A stretch of DNA of 64,000 bases from Pseudomonas fluorescens (GTDB lineage Bacteria; Pseudomonadota; Gammaproteobacteria; Pseudomonadales; Pseudomonadaceae): NCBI RefSeq assembly GCF_902497745.1, contig NZ_CABVHJ010000012.1, forward strand, positions 124,001 through 188,000, written 5' to 3'. Made by a program: the position numbers and the translations under genes. The notes beneath the pieces were generated by a model. The model worked only from the letters and a program-made list of their open reading frames with translations, did not search any database and was not told the origin of the DNA. Positions 41,911 to 50,237 of this stretch are shown here, piece by piece; the stretch's first letter is position 1, and the number at the start of each line of letters is the position of its first letter.

Positions 41911-42183
41911 TTACGCGGCGATCACTTTTACGGTGTCTGGTAAAGTGGATTGAAACTCCGCCAAACTTGAAAATTCAGCTCTCGCGGTGAGAGTTTCAAG
42001 CGTTGACGCCATTTGGATTTTTCCTAATAGGGTTCGCAGCGAGTCGGGGGTATCCAGGTAAGGCATTAATGCGCTTTGAAATGCAGCCAAGGCCTGTTTA
42101 TCTGTCTCAGAGGTTGCTGAGCTCATCATTGAGGTCAGTTCGGTTTTCCAGGAAACTGCTTTTGCTACGAGAACTTCTTCCAT
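41911..42183 (-). CDS. 90-residue protein of unknown function in the AT-rich cluster
   Basis: This small gene has an excellent RBS (GAAGGAGATTC) six bases before the ATG, so it is well translated. The protein is mostly helical and lacks Cys, Trp-rich or membrane stretches: MEEVLVAKAVSWKTELTSMM, then TDKQALAAFQSALMPYLDTPDSLRTLLGKIQ, and a hydrophobic end TVKVIAA. It resembles neither a carrier protein (no DSL motif) nor a known RiPP precursor, but its place between a candidate tailoring enzyme and an exporter makes a precursor peptide or scaffold conceivable. I do not recognise a family. Confidence 0.7.
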   Translation of the reverse strand: MEEVLVAKAVSWKTELTSMMSSATSETDKQALAAFQSALMPYLDTPDSLRTLLGKIQMASTLETLTARAEFSSLAEFQSTLPDTVKVIAA

Positions 42184-42231
42184 ATTGAATCTCCTTCATG
42201 CATTGAAAAGCAATTGCGTGCGCACCCAAAA

Positions 42232-43458
42232 TTAAATTCTATTAAATTGTTGCTGTTCAAACTGCGCCATCTTATAAACCACTTCACCGGGGCATTTGAG
42301 AACGGGCAAGCTAACGTCCGGGTAGGCCTCGTTGTTTGGCAAAGGAATCATGTCCTGTCCAAACATGGGCAAATCATCTCGAGGTTCGTTGATGTCTACA
42401 AAAACTTCATGCTCACAACGAATAATCATATCTTTCGCACAGCGGAAAAAGTAAGCGATACCCTGTTCAATCCAAAGGCTGATTCGCGGATCACAAATAA
42501 CCTGTGAGGTATATTCTTTACCATAGGTCGGTGAGGTCTTGCGCAGGTCAATACAATCTATCTCAATCACTGACCCTTCGTTATTCAGAAAGGTGTAGAT
42601 TTTTCTGGTTCGTGCATGCCAGTAGCGGCGTGCAATGCTGGATGCGTTCTCTTCCAGTATCAGTACATCTGCCACGCATGAATCGGTATTGGGTACAAGT
42701 GTGAACGATTGCTGCCCCGTCAGTGCATATCGATTTCTTTTGGCAGTAACGCCAGGGCTGGTTACATTAGAAACCAGTTCAGCTAAATAGCCTTCGTCAT
42801 CTGACCATTGTTTGGGTTCGAGCATCACATAGGTCTCAGTGCCCGCAATGCTTACAGCAAATCTTGCAAGGTAAGCCTTAGGGTTTTCCAGCAAAGATTG
42901 AGACATTTTTGAAAGGAACGTATGAGCTTCGTTTGGAAGACGTAACTTGTTGGGTCTGACGACAGGGAAGTCTTCCAGGCGAGTGTCTCTTGATACTGAC
43001 ACCAAGTCATTATCAATACTCCAAGCGGAGTTGTTTGTGTCTGAATACCAGACGGGCTCATCCCTTGTCACTACACGTTCCAGATTATCGAACGTATGTG
43101 CTACACCACGTGGAATGACAAGATGCCGTTTGAGGCTAGTGTTGAAACGGAGTCGAACTATTTGATGCAATGTTGGGCTATCTTCCCTGCAATCAACAAA
43201 ATAACCTTCAATTCTGCGCCTGTCACCACCCATGAATGTCAATCGATCGTCTTGTCCGACATGTATGCCATAGGTCGAGTAATTAAAGTTGGCTTCATGC
43301 GTAACGAAGTCGGAAATCATGGGGCCTGCACTTGAAATCAGTTTGTGATTAAACAAGCTGGCCCCGCAGGGAATACTCAGCGATTGATTGGCCTCGAACT
43401 TTAGCCCGCTGATTGAAAATTCAGATGTGTAGTCAGTGTCTTCAATGTTTTTGAACAT
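42232..43458 (-). CDS. Tandem RmlC-like cupin protein
   Basis: This 408-residue protein seems to hold two dTDP-4-dehydrorhamnose 3,5-epimerase-like jelly-roll domains. The first has MGGDRRRIEGYFVDCREDSPTLHQIV, then RHLVIPRGVAHTFDNLERV and EPVWYSD; the second has TFLNNEGSVIEIDCIDLRKTSPTYGKEY, then SLWIEQGIAYFFRCAKDM. The RmlC catalytic His in P-G-x-A-H is kept in domain one (IPRGVAHTF) but replaced in domain two (IEQGIAYFF), so only one site looks active. The ATG at 43458 follows AAAGAGGG. It is the first gene of the AT-rich operon. No dTDP-sugar synthesis genes are nearby, so the substrate may not be a standard dTDP-sugar. Confidence 0.68.
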   Translation of the reverse strand: MFKNIEDTDYTSEFSISGLKFEANQSLSIPCGASLFNHKLISSAGPMISDFVTHEANFNYSTYGIHVGQDDRLTFMGGDRRRIEGYFVDCREDSPTLHQIVRLRFNTSLKRHLVIPRGVAHTFDNLERVVTRDEPVWYSDTNNSAWSIDNDLVSVSRDTRLEDFPVVRPNKLRLPNEAHTFLSKMSQSLLENPKAYLARFAVSIAGTETYVMLEPKQWSDDEGYLAELVSNVTSPGVTAKRNRYALTGQQSFTLVPNTDSCVADVLILEENASSIARRYWHARTRKIYTFLNNEGSVIEIDCIDLRKTSPTYGKEYTSQVICDPRISLWIEQGIAYFFRCAKDMIIRCEHEVFVDINEPRDDLPMFGQDMIPLPNNEAYPDVSLPVLKCPGEVVYKMAQFEQQQFNRI

Positions 43459-43608
43459 AGATCCCTCTTTCAATGCTTGCTTTTAGAGAAAGCAAATTGC
43501 CTAGGTCAGCCATCAATGGGTGACCTGATTGTCCTTGGCATATGAAACAAAAACATCAGCGTTGCTCTGGCACTCACGGCGCCGTTGAATTGCATTGCTG
43601 TTAAAACA

Positions 43609-43638
43609 AAGGTAGGGCAATCAAAAAACTGATGTCAA
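43609..43638 (-). promoter_or_regulatory. Sigma-70-type promoter of the AT-rich operon
   Basis: On the minus strand a perfect -35 TTGACA is followed after 18 bases by TACCTT as -10. Transcription would start near 43603, about 145 bases before the cupin gene. The remaining bases 43639-44006 are AT-rich and show no convincing gene; a 61-residue frame at 43911-44096 crosses the tRNA terminator and is rejected. Confidence 0.6.
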
Positions 43639-44006
43639 TAAAAAAACAGGAAAAATTTGACAATTTTTTATTTGCGCTCTTTTTGTGCATGGATGCAAAA
43701 ATAGTGCGGACATACGGTCCCCTATGCGTTCAGGCGAATATGGCTGAACTGGATGACTATTTCTTTATCCGTTGCGCTGTGAGATCGAAGCCGTAAAGTT
43801 ATATGCTTGTCAGTGCTCTCTAATGGTGCGCTGTTAGTTTCGTGGGTTGAAGACTTAAAATGGTGTCGCTCGCGCATTTAATTAACCAAACATAACAACA
43901 CGTCTTAACGTTGGAGGGACCGAAGCGTCAAAGCGAATCTGCAATCAACGGTTTGTTTCCTGATGGTTCTGCGCTGGATCAGTGGCCGACCTCAAATCCC
44001 AGCCAC

Positions 44007-44036
44007 AAAAAAACCGGCCATCAAGACCGGTTTTTT
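44007..44036 (-). terminator. Rho-independent terminator of tRNA-Gly
   Basis: On the minus strand AAAAAACCGGTC-TTGAT-GGCCGGTTTTTTT follows the tRNA 3' end by about 50 bases. It closely resembles the terminator at 40427-40456. Confidence 0.9.
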
Positions 44037-44084
44037 CTGTTCCTGCATCCCCCGTCAAAAAACAACGTGAGACAAAAATTCGAT

Positions 44085-44158
44085 TGGAGCGGGTGAAGGG
44101 AATCGAACCCTCGTTATCAGCTTGGGAAGCTGGAGTAATGCCATTATACGACACCCGC
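44085..44158 (-). tRNA. tRNA-Gly (anticodon CCC)
   Basis: The 74 bases read GCGGGTGTCG at the 5' end and CACCCGCTCCA at the 3' end with encoded CCA. The acceptor stem GCGGGTG/CACCCGC is perfect, the T arm has GGGTTCGATTCCC, and the anticodon loop is TTCCCAA, giving CCC, which decodes GGG. The AT-rich three-gene cluster lies directly downstream of its 3' end, the side where islands integrate, but I saw no repeated 3'-end copy at the far end. Confidence 0.95.
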
Positions 44159-44316
44159 TCTGAGCGGCTGACTTTGTACCAGACTCGGCCACGGATTTGA
44201 AGTTTTTCTTTTACTCATGAACGCTTTAAATCACTGAAAACGGTCAGTCGCGGGCGAGCACTGCGGTGAGAAAAGCCAAATCTCAACCCCACAGCCTCGC
44301 TCGCGACGACGCTCTT

Positions 44317-45201
44317 TCAAATTGCCAGTGCATGTTGATCCTGAACAAACGAGTAACGCGTTCGGCTGGTCTGCTGCGCCGGTTTCAGAAAGCCGAGCAA
44401 GGCGTTCTGGCTATCGCGGCACGCCGCCTTGTGTTCCATGTCGAGAAAGTGCCCGGTGGCTTGCAGCGTGGTGAACGTGCTCTGCGCCACGTGGTTGCCG
44501 AACAGGCGTGCGTCTTCGGCAGCGGTGTATTCGTCCCATTCGCCGTTTAGAAACAGCACTGGCACGTTGATCTTTTTCGCTGCATTCAGATAGCACTGCC
44601 GATCGCTGTGCAGCACGTCGCTGATGTGGAAGTGCATCTGCCCGTATTCGTGCTCGGCCAAGCTGCTGACGTGGCGATAGTTGAAGCGTTTGAACAGTGA
44701 CGGCAGGTGTTTGCCGATGGTGCTGTTGACCAGATGGCCGACGCGGTCGCCGTCGCGCTGACCGAGGTAGTCGACGCCGCGTTCGAGGTAGTCGAGCATG
44801 TGCGCGTTGATCACCGGCGAGAACGAACTGATCACCGCCCGTTCGATGCGCCGTGGCTGGTGGGCGAGGGCGACCAGGGTCGCAGCGCCGCCCCAGGAGA
44901 ACGACAGCACGTGTTCGGCGGCGAAGTGGTCGATCAGCTCGAGCAGAATCTGCCCTTCGACGTCCTTCGTCAGATGTTTCTCGTGGCGGTTGTGGGCTTT
45001 TGACCGGCCCGCGTAGGGCTGGTCGTAGCAGACCACGTTGAATTGCGGGTGCAGGTTTTTCACAGTCTGTGCAAACGACGCAGTCGTGGCCATCGAGCCG
45101 TTGACCAGGATGATGGTCTTTTCTGCGGCGTCTGCGCGATAGAACTCCGTGTAAACCCGATACTGACCCTGTATATCCAGCACAGCGATTTCTGGCCTCA
45201 T
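44317..45201 (-). CDS. phaG: (R)-3-hydroxyacyl-ACP thioesterase/transacylase PhaG (RhlA family)
   Basis: This 294-residue alpha/beta hydrolase begins MRPEIAVLDIQGQYRVYTEF, exactly the PhaG start. It has ILVNGSMATTASFAQTVKNLHPQFNVVCYDQPYAG, the nucleophile elbow FSWGG (Ser102) and a late GHFLDME His. PhaG links fatty-acid synthesis to medium-chain polyhydroxyalkanoate by releasing or transferring 3-hydroxyacyl groups from ACP; the paralogue RhlA makes HAA for rhamnolipids. The N-terminus and C-terminus (QHALAI) favour PhaG over RhlA. The ATG at 45201 follows AGGAGTC. No rhl or pha neighbours are present, as usual for phaG. Confidence 0.9.
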   Translation of the reverse strand: MRPEIAVLDIQGQYRVYTEFYRADAAEKTIILVNGSMATTASFAQTVKNLHPQFNVVCYDQPYAGRSKAHNRHEKHLTKDVEGQILLELIDHFAAEHVLSFSWGGAATLVALAHQPRRIERAVISSFSPVINAHMLDYLERGVDYLGQRDGDRVGHLVNSTIGKHLPSLFKRFNYRHVSSLAEHEYGQMHFHISDVLHSDRQCYLNAAKKINVPVLFLNGEWDEYTAAEDARLFGNHVAQSTFTTLQATGHFLDMEHKAACRDSQNALLGFLKPAQQTSRTRYSFVQDQHALAI

Positions 45202-45517
45202 GTCATAAGACTCCTGGCAAGCAAGCGGGTATGCGCGCAAATAGAGATTGCACGAGCTTTGTGACAGGTAGGCATACGCCTGGAATTTGCTTGGCCCATG
45301 TCGATCCATGACTGCGGTCGACGGGTATTGTTATTGGCGGGCAGTCTGCCGGCTGAGGCGGAGCCTTGAAGGCTCTCTACCGGCAAAAAGTTTCTTGGAT
45401 GTATGTTGTGACTCATCGGTCACAATCTGGCCGACGTCCTGATTCAAGCAGGGGAGTCGGGATCGCGCAAGTGCCGTTGGTAAATTGTTCGACAACTTCT
45501 GCTGAGCGGTCGCCGGC
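45202..45517. other. Gene-free stretch between rsuA and phaG
   Basis: These 316 bases hold the phaG promoter region and the 3' end of the rsuA transcript. A nested hairpin GCCGG...GAGCCTT-GAAGGCTC...CCGGC sits at 45348-45384, followed by AAAAAG on the plus strand, so it is not a classic terminator for either direction. I see no gene and no clear promoter motif. Confidence 0.4.
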
Positions 45518-46210
45518 TTAGAACAAATGGATCTCTTCGGTGCGCAAAGCGCGGTACTCGCCCGGTTTTAGCGCGTTATCGAGGTGTAGAAGGCCCATCG
45601 ATTCGCGGTGCAGGCGCAGGACTTTGTTGTTGAAGAAACCAAACATGCGCTTCACCTGATGGTAGCGACCCTCGACGATGCTCAGCCGCGCCGACCTTGG
45701 GCCGAGCAGCTCCAGCTGCGCCGGTTGCGTGGTCAGGTTCTCGAAGGCGAAGTAGATCCCCTCGGCAAAGGTGCTCGCATATTGCGCGCCAATCTCCTGC
45801 TCGGTCTCGACGTAATAGACCTTCGGCAGTTTGGTCTGCGGCTGGGTCAGGCGGCGCGACCATGCGCCGTCGTTGGTGATCAACATCAGCCCAGTGGTGT
45901 TGAAGTCCAGGCGTCCGGCGATGTGCAGGTCGTCTTTGTCCGGTTCATCGATCAGGTCGAGCACCGTCGGGTGTTGCGGATCGCGGGTGGCGCTGACACA
46001 GCCCGGCGGCTTGTGCAGCATGAAGTAGCGTGCCGGTTTGCCGACTTGTAGCACTTCGTCATCGACTTCGACGCGGCTGAATTCCAGCACTTCGCTGTGC
46101 GGATCGCTGACGACTTTTCCGTCAATCCGCACGCGCTTTTCCACCAGCAACAGACGAACCTGCTGACGGTTGTAGCGGGGCAGGTTGCTGAGGAAACGGT
46201 CGACGCGCAT
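45518..46210 (-). CDS. rsuA: 16S rRNA pseudouridine(516) synthase
   Basis: This 230-residue enzyme has an N-terminal S4 RNA-binding domain (RVDRFLSNLPRYNRQQVRLLLVEKRVRID) and the pseudouridine synthase domain with catalytic Asp102 in GRLDFNTTGLMLITNDG. Further motifs KVYYVETEQEI and EGRYHQVKRMF are typical. It isomerises U516 in the small-subunit rRNA. E. coli RsuA has the same length and Asp102. It lies after a small CWC protein and diguanylate cyclase on the same strand, with about 33 bases to the CWC gene. Confidence 0.92.
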   Translation of the reverse strand: MRVDRFLSNLPRYNRQQVRLLLVEKRVRIDGKVVSDPHSEVLEFSRVEVDDEVLQVGKPARYFMLHKPPGCVSATRDPQHPTVLDLIDEPDKDDLHIAGRLDFNTTGLMLITNDGAWSRRLTQPQTKLPKVYYVETEQEIGAQYASTFAEGIYFAFENLTTQPAQLELLGPRSARLSIVEGRYHQVKRMFGFFNNKVLRLHRESMGLLHLDNALKPGEYRALRTEEIHLF

Positions 46211-46243
46211 GTTCAGGTTTCAGTGAGTGGCGGGGCGCGCATG

Positions 46244-46474
46244 TTACGGGATCGGCCGCTTGGCCGCTTGCAGTTGCGCCTCGACTTGCGCGCAACGCGG
46301 GCACAGGCAGGATTGGTTGCGCAGTTCTGGCGGCAGCGCTTCAAGCACGGCCGGGTCGATGCTCACGCCATAGCACCAGCATTCGCGGTCGGCGGTGCGC
46401 GGGTCGGCGAGGCTGCAGTCGTTGCGGGCGCCGCAGGCCGGGCAATGGTCGGGTTTAACGTCGGAATCAGGCAT
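46244..46474 (-). CDS. Cysteine-rich CWC family protein
   Basis: This 76-residue protein has three cysteine clusters: CPACGARNDC, RECWCYGV and CLCPRCA. This is the CWC pattern, probably binding one or two zinc ions. Function is unknown. A longer open reading was rejected because the ATG at 46474 gives MPDSDVKPDHCPACG, the family start. The start overlaps the end of the diguanylate cyclase gene by eight bases, so the two are likely co-translated. The final part AQVEAQLQAAKRPIP is helical. Confidence 0.82.
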   Translation of the reverse strand: MPDSDVKPDHCPACGARNDCSLADPRTADRECWCYGVSIDPAVLEALPPELRNQSCLCPRCAQVEAQLQAAKRPIP

Positions 46475-47954
46475 AAGTCGAGTGAGGCATTTCCACGCAG
46501 GTGCGGTTGCGGCCGGTGTGTTTGGCCCGGTACATCGCATGATCGGCCCGCGACAGCAGGCTGTGCAAGGTGTCATCGCGTTGCAGGGTGGTGGCGCCAA
46601 TGCTCACCGTCAGATGGAGGCGGTGGCCGTCGTAGACATATTCGTGCTGTTCGACGTGTTGGCGGATCTTCTCGGCAATTTTCTGACCGGTGTCGCCGTC
46701 GGTGTCCTTCAGCAACACGATAAATTCCTCACCGCCCCAGCGGCAGACAATGTCCGAGTGGCGCAGGCAACTTTGCAAGTCACGGGCAAAACCGATCAAC
46801 ACCTGATCGCCGGCCATGTGCCCGTAGGTGTCGTTCAATACTTTGAAGTGATCTAGGTCGAGCAGCAACGCCGTCAGCGGTTTGGGCTCGCGTTGCGCTT
46901 CGTGCAATGCCTGTGCGGCGAGAATGTCGAAGCCACGGCGATTGGGCAGTTCGGTGAGACTGTCGAGAATGGCCTGCGCCTGGATTTTGCTTTGATAGCG
47001 TTTGATCACGCGGTTGAGCAGCGCCAGAACGATCAGAGTCACCAGCAGGCAGATCAGCAGATTCAGATACAGCGACTGACGGATTTCACTCAGCGCGCCG
47101 TCTTCGCGTTTATCGACGAACAGGTACCAGTTCAGCTCCGGAATAAACCGCACGTTGAGGAAATGCCCCTGGCCGTGGGCGGAATATTCGTAGCTGCCGC
47201 TGTGGGGTTTGGGTAACTGGCTGACCAGACTTTTCATGCTTTCGAGTTCGCCGAGACTTTGGCCGATGTGCGCGCCTTCCGGGCCACCGTCGGCGCCGGT
47301 CAATACCAGTCGGCCGAAGGTGTCGACGAAGTACACGCTGCGTTGATAGCGCTGTTGATACTTGTCGATCAGCTTGATCACCGCATCCACGGTCAGACCG
47401 ACCCCGGCCGCGCCGATGAAACGATTGTGATAGTCGTAAACCTTGTAGTTGATGAAGAAGGTCAGGTTGTCCTTGTTGGCCAGATCCGGGTCGACGTTGA
47501 TCTCGTACGGATCCTGCATGTCACGCACGCGGAAGTACCAGGCGTCGCGCGGTTCGTTGACCTTGACCTGCTTGAGCACGCCTTTGGCGTGGTAATAGGT
47601 GTGGCTGGCGTTGGAGACGAAGAATGCGGTGTAGGCGCCGTAATGGGTCATGACCTCGTCGAGGTAGCGGGTCATTTGCTCGGGATTCTGCTCGCCGTTG
47701 ACCACCCAGTCGCGCATGAAGGTGTCGCGGGACATCATCGAGGAAATCAGGATTGGCCGGACGAGATCTTTCTGGATTTCCGAGTAGACCGTGTCGGACG
47801 TCAGCGGCAGCTCGGTGTTGACGATGTTGTCGCGGATCGACGCGCGGGAGGCGTAGTAACTCAGCAACGACGTGGCGAGGAAACCGGCGCCGAGCAGGGC
47901 GATCAGCGTCAGGACCAGCGAGCGTTGCGAGTACAGGGGAGAACGAAGCGGCAT
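46467..47954 (-). CDS. Membrane diguanylate cyclase with periplasmic dCACHE sensor
   Basis: This 495-residue protein has membrane helix 1 at about 13-35, a periplasmic double-CACHE-like domain at about 40-285 (AWYFRVRDMQDPYEINVDPDLANKDNLTFFINYKV, GAAGVGLTVDAVIKLI), helix 2 at about 295-315, and a GGDEF domain. The active site is GGEEF, and the inhibitory I-site RHSD stands five residues before it, so it should make cyclic di-GMP with product feedback. CACHE sensors bind small ligands such as amino or organic acids. It overlaps the CWC gene. Target output is unknown. Confidence 0.9.
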   Translation of the reverse strand: MPLRSPLYSQRSLVLTLIALLGAGFLATSLLSYYASRASIRDNIVNTELPLTSDTVYSEIQKDLVRPILISSMMSRDTFMRDWVVNGEQNPEQMTRYLDEVMTHYGAYTAFFVSNASHTYYHAKGVLKQVKVNEPRDAWYFRVRDMQDPYEINVDPDLANKDNLTFFINYKVYDYHNRFIGAAGVGLTVDAVIKLIDKYQQRYQRSVYFVDTFGRLVLTGADGGPEGAHIGQSLGELESMKSLVSQLPKPHSGSYEYSAHGQGHFLNVRFIPELNWYLFVDKREDGALSEIRQSLYLNLLICLLVTLIVLALLNRVIKRYQSKIQAQAILDSLTELPNRRGFDILAAQALHEAQREPKPLTALLLDLDHFKVLNDTYGHMAGDQVLIGFARDLQSCLRHSDIVCRWGGEEFIVLLKDTDGDTGQKIAEKIRQHVEQHEYVYDGHRLHLTVSIGATTLQRDDTLHSLLSRADHAMYRAKHTGRNRTCVEMPHSTYA

Positions 47955-48077
47955 GGCAGATCCGTTGGCAGTGGCCCGATGGCATGCATTCTAGTGGGAT
48001 GGCCGGGAAAAGACTGCGGGATTTATGCCTGAAATGGCGGGGGATATGACGTTGAGGGTGTGTCAGCAGGATTGCTC

Positions 48078-48429
48078 CCTCACCCCATCCCTCTCCCGGA
48101 GGGAGAGGGAGCTAGATTGTGGTGATTTCAAAAATTGTGTTCGGCTCGGCATCACCGAATGGCAACTATCTTAAAGACACCCCGGACAGTCCCCTCCTCC
48201 GGACGGAGAGGGGCTAGATTGTGGTGATTTCAGAAATTGTCTTCGGCTCGGCATCACCGAATGGCAACTATCTTAAAGACACCCCGGACAGTCCCCTCTT
48301 CCGGACGGAGAGGGGCTAGATTGTGGTGATTTCAGAAATTGTGTTCGGCTCGGTATCACCGAATGACAACCACCTTTCCGACACCTCGGTCAGTCCCCTC
48401 TCCCTCCGGGAGAGGGCTAGGGTGAGGGT
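48078..48429. repeat. Long palindromic repeat, CCCTCACCC family, copy 4, with a 102-bp tandem array
   Basis: The outer arms are CCCTCACCCCATCCCTCTCC and GGGAGAGGGCTAGGGTGAGGG. Between them three near-identical units of 102 bases begin with CTAGATTGTGGTGATTTCA at 48112, 48214 and 48316. Each carries the words TTCGGCTCGG, ATCACCGAATG and a CCCCTC...GAGGGG arm, so internal duplication of one element's arm and spacer is the likely origin. It fills the 486-base gap between the cyclase promoter and the atzF end; no gene is seen. Confidence 0.85.
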
Positions 48430-48440
48430 TGGTTTCTGGA

Positions 48441-50213
48441 TCAGTTCCGAGTCTCAAGATACGCCCGCCATCCCCCCAAATGGCTGATGTCCAGCGCACC
48501 TTCCAGACCATACGGCTCGCAGATGAACCCGCTCTCCCAACGCCCATCCGCCAGTTGCACCTTACCCAACCCGAGCGGCGCCGGAATCCCGGTGAGGAAC
48601 GAGCCCAACTCGCTGCTCGGCAATTCCCATACCTCCACCGCAATCGCCACACCGCCGTCCTTGACCCGCACCATCCCCGGCCGCAATGGCGGGCCGCCAG
48701 CCAGCGCGTGCAGTTGATAATCCGGTGAACTCAACGTCGTCTCCAGCAATCTCCCACCCCGCTGCGTCAGTTGCCAGTTCAACGCCAACCCTTGCAAATG
48801 CGCGCCACACACCACGATGCGTGCGCGATCATGGCGTGCAACGTTTGCGGGCGTGGGCAGTGCCGAGTCCTGCTGACGCTGCAGCGCATCAGCCACGCTC
48901 AGCAGATATTGATCGGTGAACGCCCGGCCAAACAACGTCACGCCCCACGGCAACCCATTGGCCATGAACGCGCTCGGCACGGCGACGGCGGCGTAGTCGA
49001 GCAGGTTCATGAAGTTGGTGTAGTAACCCAGTTCGGAGTTACGCAGCACCGGTTCTGCATGCAATTCGGCCAGCGTCACCGGGCGGCCGATGGTTGGTGT
49101 GAGCACGCAGTCGAGGCCTTCGAGGGCCTGATCGCACAGCGCTTTCAGGGCTTGCAGCCGATACTGCGCGCGGAAGGTCTGCACTCCGGTCACCGCCGGC
49201 GCCTTGGCCAGCACGGCGCGAATCACCGGCAGAACGGCTTCGGGATTCTGTTCCATCAACTCGCCCGCCACGCTATAGCGCTCGGCGACCCACGGCCCCT
49301 CGTAAAGCAAACGCGCGGCTTCAAGGAATGGCGACAGGTCCAGCTCGACCGCTTCGCCACCCAAGGCCTTGAGCCGGTCGATGGCATCGCCGAACAACAG
49401 CGGCCCTTCGACGCAGCCGAAAAACTCGAGATCCTGCGCGCGCGGCACGCCGAATCGAAACGCTCGTGGCGCACCAAACGCCGAGCCGTCATTCCACGAC
49501 GGATTGCGGCGGCTGTACTCATCACGCGGATCGAGTTTGGCGGTCAACGCGAGCAACTGACTGGCCTCCCGCGCCGTCGCGGTAAACGTGGTCACGCAAT
49601 CCAGCGTGCGGCATGCGGGCAGCACTCCAGCGGTGGAAATCAGGCCTTTGCTCGCCTTCAATCCGACCAGATTGTTCAGCGCCGCCGGCACCCGACCGGA
49701 GCCTGCGGTGTCGGTGCCCAAGGCAAAACTCGCCACACCCAACGCCACTGCCAGCGACGAACCGGCGCTGGAACCGCCGGACGGATACTCCGTCAACACG
49801 CTGTTCGGGCATGCGCCATAAGGCGAGCGGCTGCCGTTAAGCCCCGTAGCAAATTGATCAAGATTGGTCTTGCCCAGCGGAATCGCCCCCAAGGCAATCA
49901 ACTGCTCGACGATGGTCGCCGAGCGTTCCGGCACATAAGCAAAGTCCGGGCACGCGGCGGTGGTCGATATGCCGGCCAGATCGATGTTGTCCTTGATCGC
50001 AAACGGCACGCCGTACAGCGGCAGGCTGTCGAGCTCGCGACCGTCGAGGGCGGCAAGGTAAGGCTCCAGTTCTGCGACGCTGAGCAGATGAATGAACAGG
50101 TGATAATCCGGGTTCAGCGCGGCGGCTTTCTCGCGCAGTTTCGGCAGCAGTTGACGTGGTGTGGTGTCGCCATTGCGATAGGCCTGGCGCAGAACATCGA
50201 GTTGCAGATTCAT
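48441..50213 (-). CDS. atzF: Allophanate hydrolase
   Basis: This 590-residue amidase-signature enzyme has the catalytic triad Lys74 (AIKDNIDL), Ser148 (GGSSAGSS) and Ser172 (DTAGSGRVPAA). These show the same 74 and 24 residue spacings I recall for AtzF (Lys91, Ser165, Ser189). The C-terminal domain (RIVVCGAHLQGLALNWQLTQRGG onwards) is the allophanate hydrolase C-terminal part. It converts allophanate to N-carboxycarbamate, which decays to ammonia and CO2. It is the last gene of the guanidine operon, 24 bases after the carboxylase. The ATG at 50213 follows AAGGATC. Confidence 0.92.
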   Translation of the reverse strand: MNLQLDVLRQAYRNGDTTPRQLLPKLREKAAALNPDYHLFIHLLSVAELEPYLAALDGRELDSLPLYGVPFAIKDNIDLAGISTTAACPDFAYVPERSATIVEQLIALGAIPLGKTNLDQFATGLNGSRSPYGACPNSVLTEYPSGGSSAGSSLAVALGVASFALGTDTAGSGRVPAALNNLVGLKASKGLISTAGVLPACRTLDCVTTFTATAREASQLLALTAKLDPRDEYSRRNPSWNDGSAFGAPRAFRFGVPRAQDLEFFGCVEGPLLFGDAIDRLKALGGEAVELDLSPFLEAARLLYEGPWVAERYSVAGELMEQNPEAVLPVIRAVLAKAPAVTGVQTFRAQYRLQALKALCDQALEGLDCVLTPTIGRPVTLAELHAEPVLRNSELGYYTNFMNLLDYAAVAVPSAFMANGLPWGVTLFGRAFTDQYLLSVADALQRQQDSALPTPANVARHDRARIVVCGAHLQGLALNWQLTQRGGRLLETTLSSPDYQLHALAGGPPLRPGMVRVKDGGVAIAVEVWELPSSELGSFLTGIPAPLGLGKVQLADGRWESGFICEPYGLEGALDISHLGGWRAYLETRN

Positions 50214-50237
50214 GAGTAGATCCTTATCCAATTGGCT

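Noticed and set aside
43911..44096. 61-residue plus-strand frame next to tRNA-Gly
   Set aside because: It runs through the tRNA terminator and into the tRNA 3' end and has no family resemblance.
44085..44158. tRNA-Gly as integration site of the AT-rich cluster, with a repeated 3' end at 40.4-40.6 kb
   Set aside because: No copy of the tRNA 3' end was found on the far side, and no integrase gene is present; only the two similar terminators are seen.
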